A DNA stretch of 12,297 nucleotides. Origin: Candidatus Zixiibacteriota bacterium (GTDB lineage: Bacteria; Zixibacteria; MSB-5A5; GN15; FEB-12). The DNA is taken from positions 1 to 12,297 of the forward strand of contig QNAG01000067.1 of the NCBI GenBank assembly GCA_003641415.1. Reading direction: 5' to 3'. Below the pieces are notes generated by a model. That model made no database searches and was not told the origin of the DNA. It saw only the letters and a program-made list of their open reading frames with translations. Shown here one piece after another: positions 1-6,032 of this stretch; the first letter of the stretch is position 1, and each line of letters begins with the position of its first letter. The position numbers and the translations under genes are program-made.

Positions 1-52
1 AGCCATTTGGCGAAGAATGTATAGCTTGACAGAGATGTTGTCAACTATCGTT

Positions 53-1402
53 CTACCTCTGTGTGAAGCGAATGCGGAATTTCACAACAATGGTCTCTCC
101 AGCTTCTATTGGAACATCAAATTGGAGTGTCTGAGCATCCTTTACAATATATGGATGATCGGATTCGACAATTTCCCAAAAGCCCCAGATTTTTTTCTCA
201 ATTTTCACTATGACAGAAGATTCTTTTCGGTTTCGAAGTTCAATTTCAAAGGTTCGATCTTCTACCTGATTGGATATCTTATCACGCTGCATTAGCCGTT
301 CTTCGGCAGCGATATCAAAGGCGTAACCGACCTTAATGTTGAGTTCCTCATCACGTGGAGTATGGTCTATGCGATCTTCGCCCAATAAAATCAGGGAACC
401 GTCATCATCAGCTTTGAACAGTCGTACTCGGCCGGAGGGTAATGGCATACCCAATCCGGCAGCGGTTGAGTTGGTGAAATTGATAGCTACTTCTACCTTC
501 TTTGGATTTCGATCAGGGCGATAGATAAACTTTTTCTCTACCGTAGTTGAGGCAGGCTCAAAGAGCGATATCTGTTTGATTTCTTTGTCAGCTACTGTGG
601 CTTTCCTTGGCAGAGTATAAAGGTGATATTCAAAAAACGCCTTTTCTTCAAAACCGGCATCGGAAGGGGCTGCCATAGATAGCATTTTCATGTCCATACC
701 GCGTCCTCGTTCGGGACGAGCGCGGTGTATATCACCAGCCACGAGTTTAAGGGTAGCGTCTTTGTAGGTTTTACCAGAGTTGTTGGTGATTGAAGACCAT
801 CCTGATAAATCAAGGTTGTCCTCATCGTCTGACAACACACCAATATATTCCGCCGACCAGCTCAAACCTGAAGTTTGATAGCCGACTCTGCAATCCAACG
901 GCCCATCGTGATCGCTGCTGTAGCGCCAGAACAGAGTAGGGCGAGTGATAAGGCCATCCGGCAGCTCAGGAAAATTCACTTCGGTGATATTGACCAATTG
1001 GACAATCTTGATACCACCAGATTTTTCTTTAAGTGTGACAGCTCCGCTACTGTAAGCCAAAAGATTTCCTGAATATAGTTTACCCTCTTTATCAATAAGA
1101 TCGATTCCCTTATCAATATAGCGCGAGTAGATTTTCTCCGGACTGACCAAATCATAAGCATAATTCTGTTCCAGAATAGCCACGCTTCCACTCTTATCGA
1201 TAACATCGAAAGTAACCGAACTGGCATCAATAGCCGAAGGCACATCTTTGAAATCCAGTTGGCCTATACCTTTACTGAAATCGAGCGTCCGATTTTCGCT
1301 AACAACGCCTAGGTTGGAGTTATAGATTGTTACCGCCACATCGTCGGCAATAAGGATCGCCGGTAGCAGTAGCAAACAGAGAACAAGAGTTATTGTTTTC
1401 AT
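53..1402 (-). CDS. Exported DUF4139 domain protein
   Basis: Predicted secreted or periplasmic protein of 449 residues. The frame is open to an ATG at 1432, but the ATG at 1402 is preferred: GGAGG lies 6-7 bases before it, and translation from there opens with a classic signal peptide (Lys2, then a Leu-rich core at about 6-18, with likely cleavage after Ala19). The mature part is beta-rich. It contains VGYQTSGLSWSAEY at about 173-186, which matches the conserved V-Y-x(4)-L-x-W-x(2)-Y pattern at the start of DUF4139 domains. The C-terminal half (beta strands, repeated Lys/Glu/Asp) fits the rest of that domain. DUF4139 proteins have no agreed biochemical function; some relatives are called MuiA-like. 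The gene follows the isoprenoid synthase gene on the same strand with a 144-base gap, so co-transcription is possible but not shown. The domain call is from remembered family patterns. Confidence 0.8.
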   Translation of the reverse strand: MKTITLVLCLLLLPAILIADDVAVTIYNSNLGVVSENRTLDFSKGIGQLDFKDVPSAIDASSVTFDVIDKSGSVAILEQNYAYDLVSPEKIYSRYIDKGIDLIDKEGKLYSGNLLAYSSGAVTLKEKSGGIKIVQLVNITEVNFPELPDGLITRPTLFWRYSSDHDGPLDCRVGYQTSGLSWSAEYIGVLSDDEDNLDLSGWSSITNNSGKTYKDATLKLVAGDIHRARPERGRGMDMKMLSMAAPSDAGFEEKAFFEYHLYTLPRKATVADKEIKQISLFEPASTTVEKKFIYRPDRNPKKVEVAINFTNSTAAGLGMPLPSGRVRLFKADDDGSLILLGEDRIDHTPRDEELNIKVGYAFDIAAEERLMQRDKISNQVEDRTFEIELRNRKESSVIVKIEKKIWGFWEIVESDHPYIVKDAQTLQFDVPIEAGETIVVKFRIRFTQR

Positions 1403-1425
1403 GATCTTCCTCCATCTGTTATACA

Positions 1426-1447
1426 CCGTCAACCTGAGTGTTGACGG
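1426..1447. repeat. Perfect 8-bp inverted repeat in the leader of the DUF4139 gene
   Basis: CCGTCAAC and GTTGACGG flank a 6-base spacer, 24 bases upstream of the DUF4139 start codon. No T-run follows on either strand, so an intrinsic terminator is unlikely. It could be an operator or an mRNA 5' hairpin. The rest of the 1403-1546 gap shows no clear promoter to me. Confidence 0.45.
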
Positions 1448-1546
1448 CTGAAACGTTTATTTGAATGCACAATCGATCACACCAGAAAATAACCGGTATG
1501 AAACTAATACAACTGAATTTGATAGTTTCTTCCAAGAAAAAGCAAC

Positions 1547-2476
1547 TTAAACTGGCTCAAATGAGGAGACAATTTCCTCCAACCGGTTTTTAATTTCTAT
1601 GGGAGTGGGGTTGAGCTCTTCGCTCGTAAAGGTTCCCGTATCCGGGTTAACCCGTTGGAATATCTGTAGATAAAGGCCGTAAATAACCTCTAAACTCAAT
1701 TGGTAACGGGAAGCTAAAGATGGCTGCAGATGATCCAGATTAGTTCGCGCTCGATGCCGATAGTACTCTGTTATCTGGTGATAGCGAGTCATCAGATGTC
1801 GGAACCGGTTACTTATTGTACCCCCTTGGGCTATTTCAACAAGTTCAGATCGGGCTAAGCCTTCCTCCAACAACATATTATCTGCTATATAGTTAAGGCC
1901 TGCCTGCTGGTCTTTTTGAAGATCACGTATAATATGCACAAAGTAAGAAAATAAAGCCAAAGGTCGAGCAGCCTTGTGGATATCATAGGGTGGTGGGGTG
2001 TAATCCTCCCTATCCATTTCAACTCCGCAGAGATGCATAAAAATTGAGGCGGGCGATATTGCTGCTCCCTCGCAGTATCGAAGAAAAACCAATAAAGACG
2101 GAAAACCATCATGATAGAGATCATACTTCATAGCTTGAGCCAACCGTTCCCAGGGCCAGGGAGGAATGCGGTATTGGTTAATAATAGCTATCAACTGTTT
2201 ATCGAACTCACCTGTGGGGGCACCTCTACGCAGCGTCACCAGCCAGTCGTCAATCATACTGGTGAGCAATATCTGTTCACGATGTGAGATCTCGGTTCCT
2301 TCGATTTTTCGGTTGTCTACAAGATCATCAAGGACCCTCATAGAACGATAACACACCCTGAAAGCCTCGTATCGGTCATTTTCCCAGAAACGGGCAGCGA
2401 TGTCGAGAATCGGGTTAGTGAGAATCTGATCGAAATCTACTTCAGACGCAAAATCTATTTTTTTTGGTTCTTTCAT
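1547..2476 (-). CDS. Squalene/phytoene synthase family protein
   Basis: Head-to-head prenyl diphosphate condensing enzyme of the trans-isoprenyl diphosphate synthase fold, 309 residues, close to the usual size. The first Mg-diphosphate motif is DDLVD at residues 50-54 (preceded by YRSMRVL). The second is RDLQKD at 184-189, giving D185-x3-D189, followed by GLNY as in the usual GRxY region. The helical segments between fit the fold, with YCEGAAISP at about 134-142 in the position of the conserved Tyr-rich helix. The product (phytoene, squalene or a hopanoid intermediate) cannot be told from sequence alone. No desaturase, cyclase or hpn partner lies in this window, so the gene stands alone here. 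No ribosome binding site precedes the ATG, and the next in-frame Met is far inside, so a near-leaderless mRNA is likely. Confidence 0.85.
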   Translation of the reverse strand: MKEPKKIDFASEVDFDQILTNPILDIAARFWENDRYEAFRVCYRSMRVLDDLVDNRKIEGTEISHREQILLTSMIDDWLVTLRRGAPTGEFDKQLIAIINQYRIPPWPWERLAQAMKYDLYHDGFPSLLVFLRYCEGAAISPASIFMHLCGVEMDREDYTPPPYDIHKAARPLALFSYFVHIIRDLQKDQQAGLNYIADNMLLEEGLARSELVEIAQGGTISNRFRHLMTRYHQITEYYRHRARTNLDHLQPSLASRYQLSLEVIYGLYLQIFQRVNPDTGTFTSEELNPTPIEIKNRLEEIVSSFEPV

Positions 2477-2490
2477 AACTATAATAAGAC

Positions 2491-2519
2491 TTTAAAGAAT
2501 AATAAAAACAAGCAGTCAA
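2491..2519 (-). promoter_or_regulatory. Putative sigma70-type promoter of the squalene/phytoene synthase gene
   Basis: On the minus strand TTGACT (2514-2519) and TTTAAA (2491-2496) are separated by exactly 17 bases. The -10 ends 14 bases before the ATG at 2476, so the transcript would have only about 7 untranslated bases. That fits the lack of a Shine-Dalgarno site. The -10 is a weak match. Confidence 0.4.
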
Positions 2520-2901
2520 GAATTATAAATATTTTATTGCGATTCTCAGAAAAACGTTCCGATTACAGTATAAAGAAAACCGGAGGTTTGATGTCTATCA
2601 ATTAGGAGAAGATTGTCTCCTTTATCACCCGAGGTAAAGGTTTGTAGAGAATATCTCAATACATGATTGAGGTGATCTTGCGAATCCGCACTAGTCTTTT
2701 TTGAGAATCTGAAAATGGAAAGTAACTACAATGTAAATTTTTTTATAAAAAATGATGCAAAAGCAATTATTTTTAGTATTTTAAAATGTTTTACAATCAG
2801 TAATGCCAATATTCGAATCTGGGGAATGAAAAAGTCCGACTGATTTCGAATGAACATCGCCTCGGGCTTAATTGGATGTATACTTTTTCAGGAGAAGGTC
2901 A
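2520..2901. other. AT-rich intergenic region between divergent genes
   Basis: About 380 bases with no convincing coding frame. It holds an inverted repeat AGGAGA/TCTCCT with a 6-base loop at 2604-2621 and a perfect AT palindrome TTTTTTATAAAAAA near 2740. Otherwise it is A/T-rich, as expected for a region carrying promoters for both flanking genes. I could not pick a convincing promoter for the gene starting at 2902. Confidence 0.5.
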
Positions 2902-3930
2902 ATGAAACAATCAGTTCGATATTGTCTAATCTTTTTCGGTTTATGCTTTGTGCTGGTTCTATTTGCCATCACTGCTATAGTCATCTCATATCCAAGATAC
3001 GAAGCGATGACTTTCCCTGATGGAAAGAAGTTTGCATTCACCATCTGTGATGATACCGATAGAAGTACAGTTGAAAATGTCAAGCCGGTTTATGATCTTC
3101 TGCAAGAATTTAATATGCGGACAACCAGAGCCATTTGGGTGTATCCCACCAACGATTCCACCAACTGGGCCAATTGGGGAGAGACTCTTAGTGATTCTTT
3201 ATACAGAATGTTTGTTCTGGATCTTCGCGACAAAGGATTTGAAATCGCATCTCATGGAATAAGGGGTGGGGTTAGTCATCGAGAGGAGATTCTGGCGGGT
3301 ATGGATTATTTCAAAGATGTAATTGGGTACTACCCAAGAATACATATAAATCACAGTCTAAACCCTGATAACATCTACTGGGGTCGCAACAAGATAGAAC
3401 TTAAACCACTTAGAGCATTGTATGATTTGGTAATGGATCGCAAACTTTTTGCTGGACATGTACCCGAATCAGAATTCTTTTGGGCAGATTTTGTCCAAAA
3501 ACATATCAAGTATATGGTCAATTTTAGTTTTCATGAAATCAATATAGCTGCGGTTAACCCCCTGGTACCATATCACGATCCGGATAAACCGTTCGTAAAA
3601 TATTGGTTCCACACATCGGATGGCAGGGCAGTAAATGAGTTCAATGATCTTCTATCTCCGGAGAATCTTGATCAACTGGAGAATGAAGGTGGTGTCTGTA
3701 TTGTGTATACTCATTTTGGGTTCAATTTTGTTGAGAATGGTGTGTGTGACTCAACTTTCACAGAACGAATTAAAGATCTTGCCTCACGCGATGGGTGGTT
3801 TGTTCCGGCTAGTGAAATTCTGGACTACATGATAAAGCATGGTCAGGGTGGTGGGGATTTGAGCTTTACTCAGCGCGTCTATCTGGAATTTCGCTGGCTT
3901 TACGAAAAGCTGATATATGGTTCAACTTGA
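2902..3930 (+). CDS. Membrane-anchored NodB/polysaccharide-deacetylase-like protein
   Basis: 342 residues from the ATG at 2902, chosen over the upstream in-frame ATG at 2872 because AGGAGAAGG lies just before it and the product then begins with a short basic end and one membrane helix (about 8-29). The remainder would sit outside the cytoplasmic membrane. The start of the soluble domain, FAFTICDDTD (45-54), resembles the first NodB motif (TFDDG), with D50/D51 as candidate base and metal ligand. GFEIASH (112-118) followed by H126 resembles the second motif, but the two His are eight residues apart instead of four. VYTHFGF (268-274) could supply the late His motif. The fold therefore looks like family 4 carbohydrate esterases, but activity is uncertain and substrate unknown. 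It stands alone, with an AT-rich region upstream and IS debris downstream. Confidence 0.6.
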   Translation: MKQSVRYCLIFFGLCFVLVLFAITAIVISYPRYEAMTFPDGKKFAFTICDDTDRSTVENVKPVYDLLQEFNMRTTRAIWVYPTNDSTNWANWGETLSDSLYRMFVLDLRDKGFEIASHGIRGGVSHREEILAGMDYFKDVIGYYPRIHINHSLNPDNIYWGRNKIELKPLRALYDLVMDRKLFAGHVPESEFFWADFVQKHIKYMVNFSFHEINIAAVNPLVPYHDPDKPFVKYWFHTSDGRAVNEFNDLLSPENLDQLENEGGVCIVYTHFGFNFVENGVCDSTFTERIKDLASRDGWFVPASEILDYMIKHGQGGGDLSFTQRVYLEFRWLYEKLIYGST

Positions 3931-4043
3931 GATAGCCCAAGAGCTTGTATATCTTTATATAAAGTTGTTTTGATGTGCCCCACCTGAATGAATACCATTT
4001 TGAAGTTAGTCTTTCTGTCGTAAATTGCAGATAGGAGGATCAG

Positions 4044-4292
4044 ATGAAGAAGATCAAGTGAGGTGTCGAGAAGATCGTCTCGATTTTGAAGGAAAATGAA
4101 ACCGGGGTAACTGCTTCGGAACTTTGCCGGAAGTACGGTAGCACACATAGAACAGAAATCCTCGCCTTCAAGCAAGGTCAAGACAAATGGCGGTTCCAAT
4201 ATCACTCTCCCCAAACTTTTGTGCATTTTGAGTTTACTATGCAGTCACACTTTACGATGATTGGCAGAAGTCGCTGGAAAAGAATTGGGTAG
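4044..4292 (+). pseudogene. IS3-family transposase orfA remnant with an early stop
   Basis: A perfect AGGAGG (4033-4038) stands 5 bases before the ATG at 4044. The reading is MKKIK, then TGA (4059-4061), then in the same frame GVEKIVSILKENETGV and TASELCRKYG, up to about 4139. This matches the start of IS3-family OrfA proteins (MKKxRFTEEQIV-x-ILKEAExGVKVAELCRKHG), whose N-terminus is a helix-turn-helix. Aligned without gaps, the stop falls where the family has Phe. After CRKYG the frame stays open to 4292 but similarity is lost: the leucine zipper and orfB are gone. The gene is dead, probably by point mutation plus a deletion. Elsewhere in the window TGA clearly ends genes, so recoding is unlikely. 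Confidence 0.7.
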
Positions 4293-4360
4293 TCCGCCCT
4301 CGATAAACGCTGTTCCCAGAGTATACAGGCCAGTTTAACAAGATTTCCTGAACATATGTA

Positions 4361-4390
4361 TAAAGGGCAAGCATACTATCTTGCCCTTTA
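4361..4390 (-). terminator. Hairpin downstream of the small membrane protein gene
   Basis: A perfect 11-bp stem, TAAAGGGCAAG/CTTGCCCTTTA, with an 8-base loop. It lies 22 bases beyond the stop of the 71-residue gene on the minus strand. The 3' flank on that strand is only TTTATA-like, so it is a weak intrinsic terminator or an mRNA-stabilising hairpin. Its symmetry would let it act on plus-strand transcripts too. Confidence 0.45.
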
Positions 4391-4412
4391 TTACCATCGC
4401 TGCTTGAACAAA

Positions 4413-4628
4413 TCAACTGTTCGTTTCTGACGAGCGCGCTACAGAACGACTCGATCGATGGTTCTTCCCAAAGTGACTGACAACCATTGTTACGACAGTC
4501 AGACAAATTAAGAAAGACGGCCAGAGTTCAATGTCAGGTAACGCCAAGTGCAGCACCAGGAATACACCGGTGACAGCTACTATGGCCACTCCCATCGCAC
4601 CTCGTTCTTTTTGATTGTGGCTTTTCAT
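4413..4628 (-). CDS. Small two-helix membrane protein, unknown function
   Basis: 71 residues with two hydrophobic segments, about 12-30 and 35-52, joined by a short acidic loop (PDIEL). The N-terminus is basic (MKSHNQKERG) and the C-terminal tail is Ser/Arg-rich (55-71). I recognise no family. It is judged a real gene because AGGAGAT stands 6 bases before the ATG, a hairpin follows the stop, and a perfect 19-bp inverted repeat lies 31 bases upstream. It comes 66 bases after the marR gene on the same strand, so it is probably the regulator's target, read from marR and/or its own promoter. The positive-inside pattern is consistent with both ends in the cytoplasm. A role in membrane stress or export would be a guess from the MarR link alone. 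Confidence 0.65.
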   Translation of the reverse strand: MKSHNQKERGAMGVAIVAVTGVFLVLHLALPDIELWPSFLICLTVVTMVVSHFGKNHRSSRSVARSSETNS

Positions 4629-4659
4629 TTCTTCATCTCCTTTCGGTTTCTGAGATTAT

Positions 4660-4678
4660 TTGTTTAGTTACTAAACAA
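4660..4678. promoter_or_regulatory. MarR-type operator 1, perfect inverted repeat
   Basis: TTGTTTAGTTACTAAACAA has 9-bp arms that are perfect reverse complements around one central base. This is the size and symmetry usual for MarR-family dimer sites. It lies between the marR stop codon and the start of the small membrane protein gene, where a bound repressor would block transcription into that gene. A second, similar site lies at 5159-5177. Confidence 0.6.
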
Positions 4679-4694
4679 TACGGGCAAAAAAATA

Positions 4695-5150
4695 TTATGT
4701 TTCACTTCTTTTATCAATCCCCTGTTCAACCAGCATCAAAAACTTCTCCAAAACTTTCACTTGATCCCGATGAAGCCTTTCAATAAATAAAATCAGCTCC
4801 CTATCGCTTTCTTCATGAAGTCGTTCATGTGAATAGAAGGCTACTTTCCCTCGATTCGTAAGTTCAAGGAACACCCTCCGACCACTTGCTGGACTTGAAG
4901 ATTTACATATAAGTCCTTTGTTAACAAGTCGTTGTATCATTTGGGAAACAGCCCCCTTGGTTGTACCTGCTTTTGCCGCTAATTCTGTCACTCCAGATGC
5001 TGGATTCTGGCCAATCAACATTACCATATGCATTTCAGCCGGATACAGCATATCTTCCAATCCATACCGTTGTGGTTTTCTCTGATTAGCCAATGCCTTA
5101 TTTAGTACTCTGACAAGAGTTTCACTAATCATTGCTTTTCTGTTACTCAT
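4695..5150 (-). CDS. MarR family transcriptional regulator
   Basis: 151 residues from the ATG at 5150, typical MarR length; the frame is also open to an ATG at 5186, but the promoter lies between the two, which rules the longer form out. The winged helix-turn-helix covers about 36-98: helix LYPAEMHMVMLIGQ, the recognition region ELAAKAGTTKGAVSQMIQRL (56-75), then NKGLI and the wing SSPASGRRVFLELT (84-98), with the conserved Arg pair. Flanking N- and C-terminal helices would make the dimer interface. It would act as a cytoplasmic DNA-binding dimer. The ligand is unknown; no typical Cys-based redox sensor pattern is seen (Cys82 only). A perfect palindrome follows the gene and a similar one overlaps its promoter, so autoregulation is likely. 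No ribosome binding site precedes the ATG, so the mRNA is probably leaderless. Confidence 0.85.
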   Translation of the reverse strand: MSNRKAMISETLVRVLNKALANQRKPQRYGLEDMLYPAEMHMVMLIGQNPASGVTELAAKAGTTKGAVSQMIQRLVNKGLICKSSSPASGRRVFLELTNRGKVAFYSHERLHEESDRELILFIERLHRDQVKVLEKFLMLVEQGIDKRSET

Positions 5151-5157
5151 ATGATAT

Positions 5158-5186
5158 ATTGTATAGCAGGTAAACAAATTTGTCAA
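5158..5186 (-). promoter_or_regulatory. Sigma70-type promoter of the marR gene
   Basis: On the minus strand a consensus TTGACA (-35, 5181-5186) and TACAAT (-10, 5158-5163) are exactly 17 bases apart. The -10 ends only 7 bases before the ATG at 5150, so transcription would start at or next to the start codon. The -35 lies 7 bases past the stop of the IS4 remnant. Confidence 0.65.
5159..5177. promoter_or_regulatory. MarR-type operator 2, overlapping the marR promoter
   Basis: Read on the minus strand this is TTGTTTACCTGCTATACAA. It matches operator 1 (4660-4678) at 15 of 19 positions, and 7 of 9 bases pair between its own arms. It covers most of the -10 and most of the 17-base spacer, so a bound dimer should block RNA polymerase. 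This supports autorepression of marR. Confidence 0.5.
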
Positions 5187-5193
5187 GGAGAGA

Positions 5194-5460
5194 TTAGATA
5201 ATGCAAAAAGAATCAGTTACTACCAGGAAAGGAGTTGTTCCGAGGAACGATTTGATTTTCAGGTTCTGTTTGATCCACTTGAAGAACAATTCAATCTGCC
5301 ATCGTGATTTGTAAATATCTGCGATCGTTTTGGCTGCCAGAGTAAAGTTATTGGTCAAAAACTCATAATAATTGCCTTTATGCGCTTTTTCGAGCTTTTC
5401 AAATTCATATCTCGGAAAAATCCTTAGCAATTCTGACATAATTGTATTATTTTGTCGCAT
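5194..5460 (-). pseudogene. IS4-family transposase with a large internal deletion
   Basis: An open frame of 88 codons that joins the two ends of an IS4-type transposase. Residues 1-31 (MRQNNTIMSELLRIFPRYEF and on to HKGNY) look like the N-terminus of these proteins. From about 32 the text jumps to the end of the catalytic domain: FLTNNFTLAAKTIADIYKSR and on to FFKWIKQNLKIKSF. The IS4 signature Y-x2-R-x3-E-x6-K is fully present (Y50, R53, E57, K64), so the catalytic Glu remains. Both Asp residues of the DDE triad would be in the missing part, some 250-300 residues by family length. After LGTT (73-76) the match ends and the frame stops 12 residues later. AGGAG precedes the ATG, so the short protein could still be made but cannot transpose. 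Confidence 0.75.
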
Positions 5461-5546
5461 GGTCTGGTTCTCCTATGAAAATATGGCTAAATTATAGGAT
5501 ATGTATCCTGTGATTAATAGGATTACCAGACCTTTTTTTATTTTTT
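5461..5546. repeat. Long inverted repeat next to the IS4 remnant, with a T-run on the plus strand
   Basis: The arms at 5461-5475 (GGTCTGGTTCTCCTA) and 5518-5532 (TAGGATTACCAGACC) pair at 13 of 15 positions around 42 bases. The loop contains a smaller repeat AGGATA-TG-TATCCT at 5496-5509. On the minus strand the arm at 5461-5475 contains the AGGAG of the IS4 transposase and ends directly before its ATG, so the stem would hide that ribosome binding site in read-through RNA. On the plus strand the second arm is followed by seven T, an A and six T, as in an intrinsic terminator. Confidence 0.55.
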
Positions 5547-5560
5547 ACCGGACACTAGTG

Positions 5561-5932
5561 ATGGGAAATTATTTATTAAAAACAATTGCTACTCTTGGAG
5601 TTTTAGGATTAGCTCCAGGATGTCCTGGTCCTACACAAAGAGATGTTGCAATAAGAGCTTTAGAAGAATCAATGACTACTGATAGAAAAGAGATGGAAAA
5701 GTTAGGTTATGGTAGCACACACTTTGTAAAATGTAAGATAATAAATGATTCTACATATTATTTGACTTATAGTAGTGGAAAAGTAGAAAAATATGCGATG
5801 TCAATAAGCACTACTTCAGGAGAAAATGGAGATACTACATATATTTTTCGTTTGGAAGGATTCCTCCCCTCAAAAGCTAAGATAACTATTGGGAAAAATA
5901 GAAAAGTAAAAAGACGTTCTATGTATCCCTAA
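5561..5932 (+). CDS. Putative small lipoprotein, AT-rich, unknown function
   Basis: 123 residues from the ATG at 5561. The N-terminus, MGNYLLKTIATLGVLGLAPG before Cys21, reads as a lipoprotein signal peptide with an imperfect lipobox (A-P-G-C). The rest is a small, polar, beta-rich domain with a very basic end (KAKITIGKNRKVKRRSMYP). I recognise no family. The frame is open back to an ATG at 5501, but that start would encode residues from inside the inverted repeat and T-run at 5461-5546, so the inner ATG is preferred although neither has a good ribosome binding site. Base use is unlike the neighbours: 35 G/C in 120 bases at 5641-5760, with many AGA, ATA and TTA codons. That suggests recent transfer. 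A terminator follows at 5991. Confidence 0.55.
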   Translation: MGNYLLKTIATLGVLGLAPGCPGPTQRDVAIRALEESMTTDRKEMEKLGYGSTHFVKCKIINDSTYYLTYSSGKVEKYAMSISTTSGENGDTTYIFRLEGFLPSKAKITIGKNRKVKRRSMYP

Positions 5933-5990
5933 GAATTTATATGTGTCCCTGATTTAGTTATTAAAATCAATTTTAAGTAAGTGATTATTT

Positions 5991-6024
5991 AACAGGACGT
6001 TTACCATGCATCCTGTTTTTTTTT
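5991..6024 (+). terminator. Intrinsic terminator after the lipoprotein-like gene
   Basis: AACAGGA (5991-5997) pairs with TCCTGTT (6011-6017) around a 13-base loop. The second arm runs straight into a T-run to 6024. It faces the convergent tetR gene that ends at 6033 on the other strand. Confidence 0.65.
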
Positions 6025-6032
6025 CATTCTGA

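Larger units (their letters stand above)
3931..4412. other. Degenerate stretch with IS debris and a hairpin
   Basis: 480 bases without an intact gene. It holds a 12-bp palindrome (CTTTATATAAAG, 3953-3964), the IS3-type orfA remnant from 4044 and the hairpin at 4361-4390. The segment TGTGCCCCACC near 3974-3984 could be the eroded outer end of the IS3 element; no matching inverted end was found to the right. The stretch 4293-4360 shows nothing I recognise. Confidence 0.5.

Noticed and set aside
26..44. TTGACA-7-TGTCAA inverted repeat downstream of the DUF4139 gene, as a terminator
   Set aside because: Only 6 bp, AT-containing, and no T-run follows on the minus strand.
2604..2730. AGGAGA/TCTCCT hairpin and a GDLANPH-like reading near 2683-2703 as a degenerate gene or small RNA
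   Set aside because: Stops interrupt every frame nearby, the stem is only 6 bp and no promoter or terminator frames it.
4059..4061. TGA as a recoded sense codon or programmed event in orfA
   Set aside because: TGA ends several intact genes in this window, and the rest of orfA is lost, so decay is simpler.
3900..4226. Minus-strand open frame of 108 codons
   Set aside because: It is the antisense of the IS3 orfA remnant and of the end of the NodB-like gene; no family resemblance.
4252..4506. Minus-strand open frame of 84 codons
   Set aside because: It overlaps the real 71-residue gene and the hairpin, has no ribosome binding site and reads as low-quality sequence.
3931..5546. A composite transposon carrying marR
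   Set aside because: The two IS remnants belong to different families and lack matching ends, so no shared mobile unit is supported.
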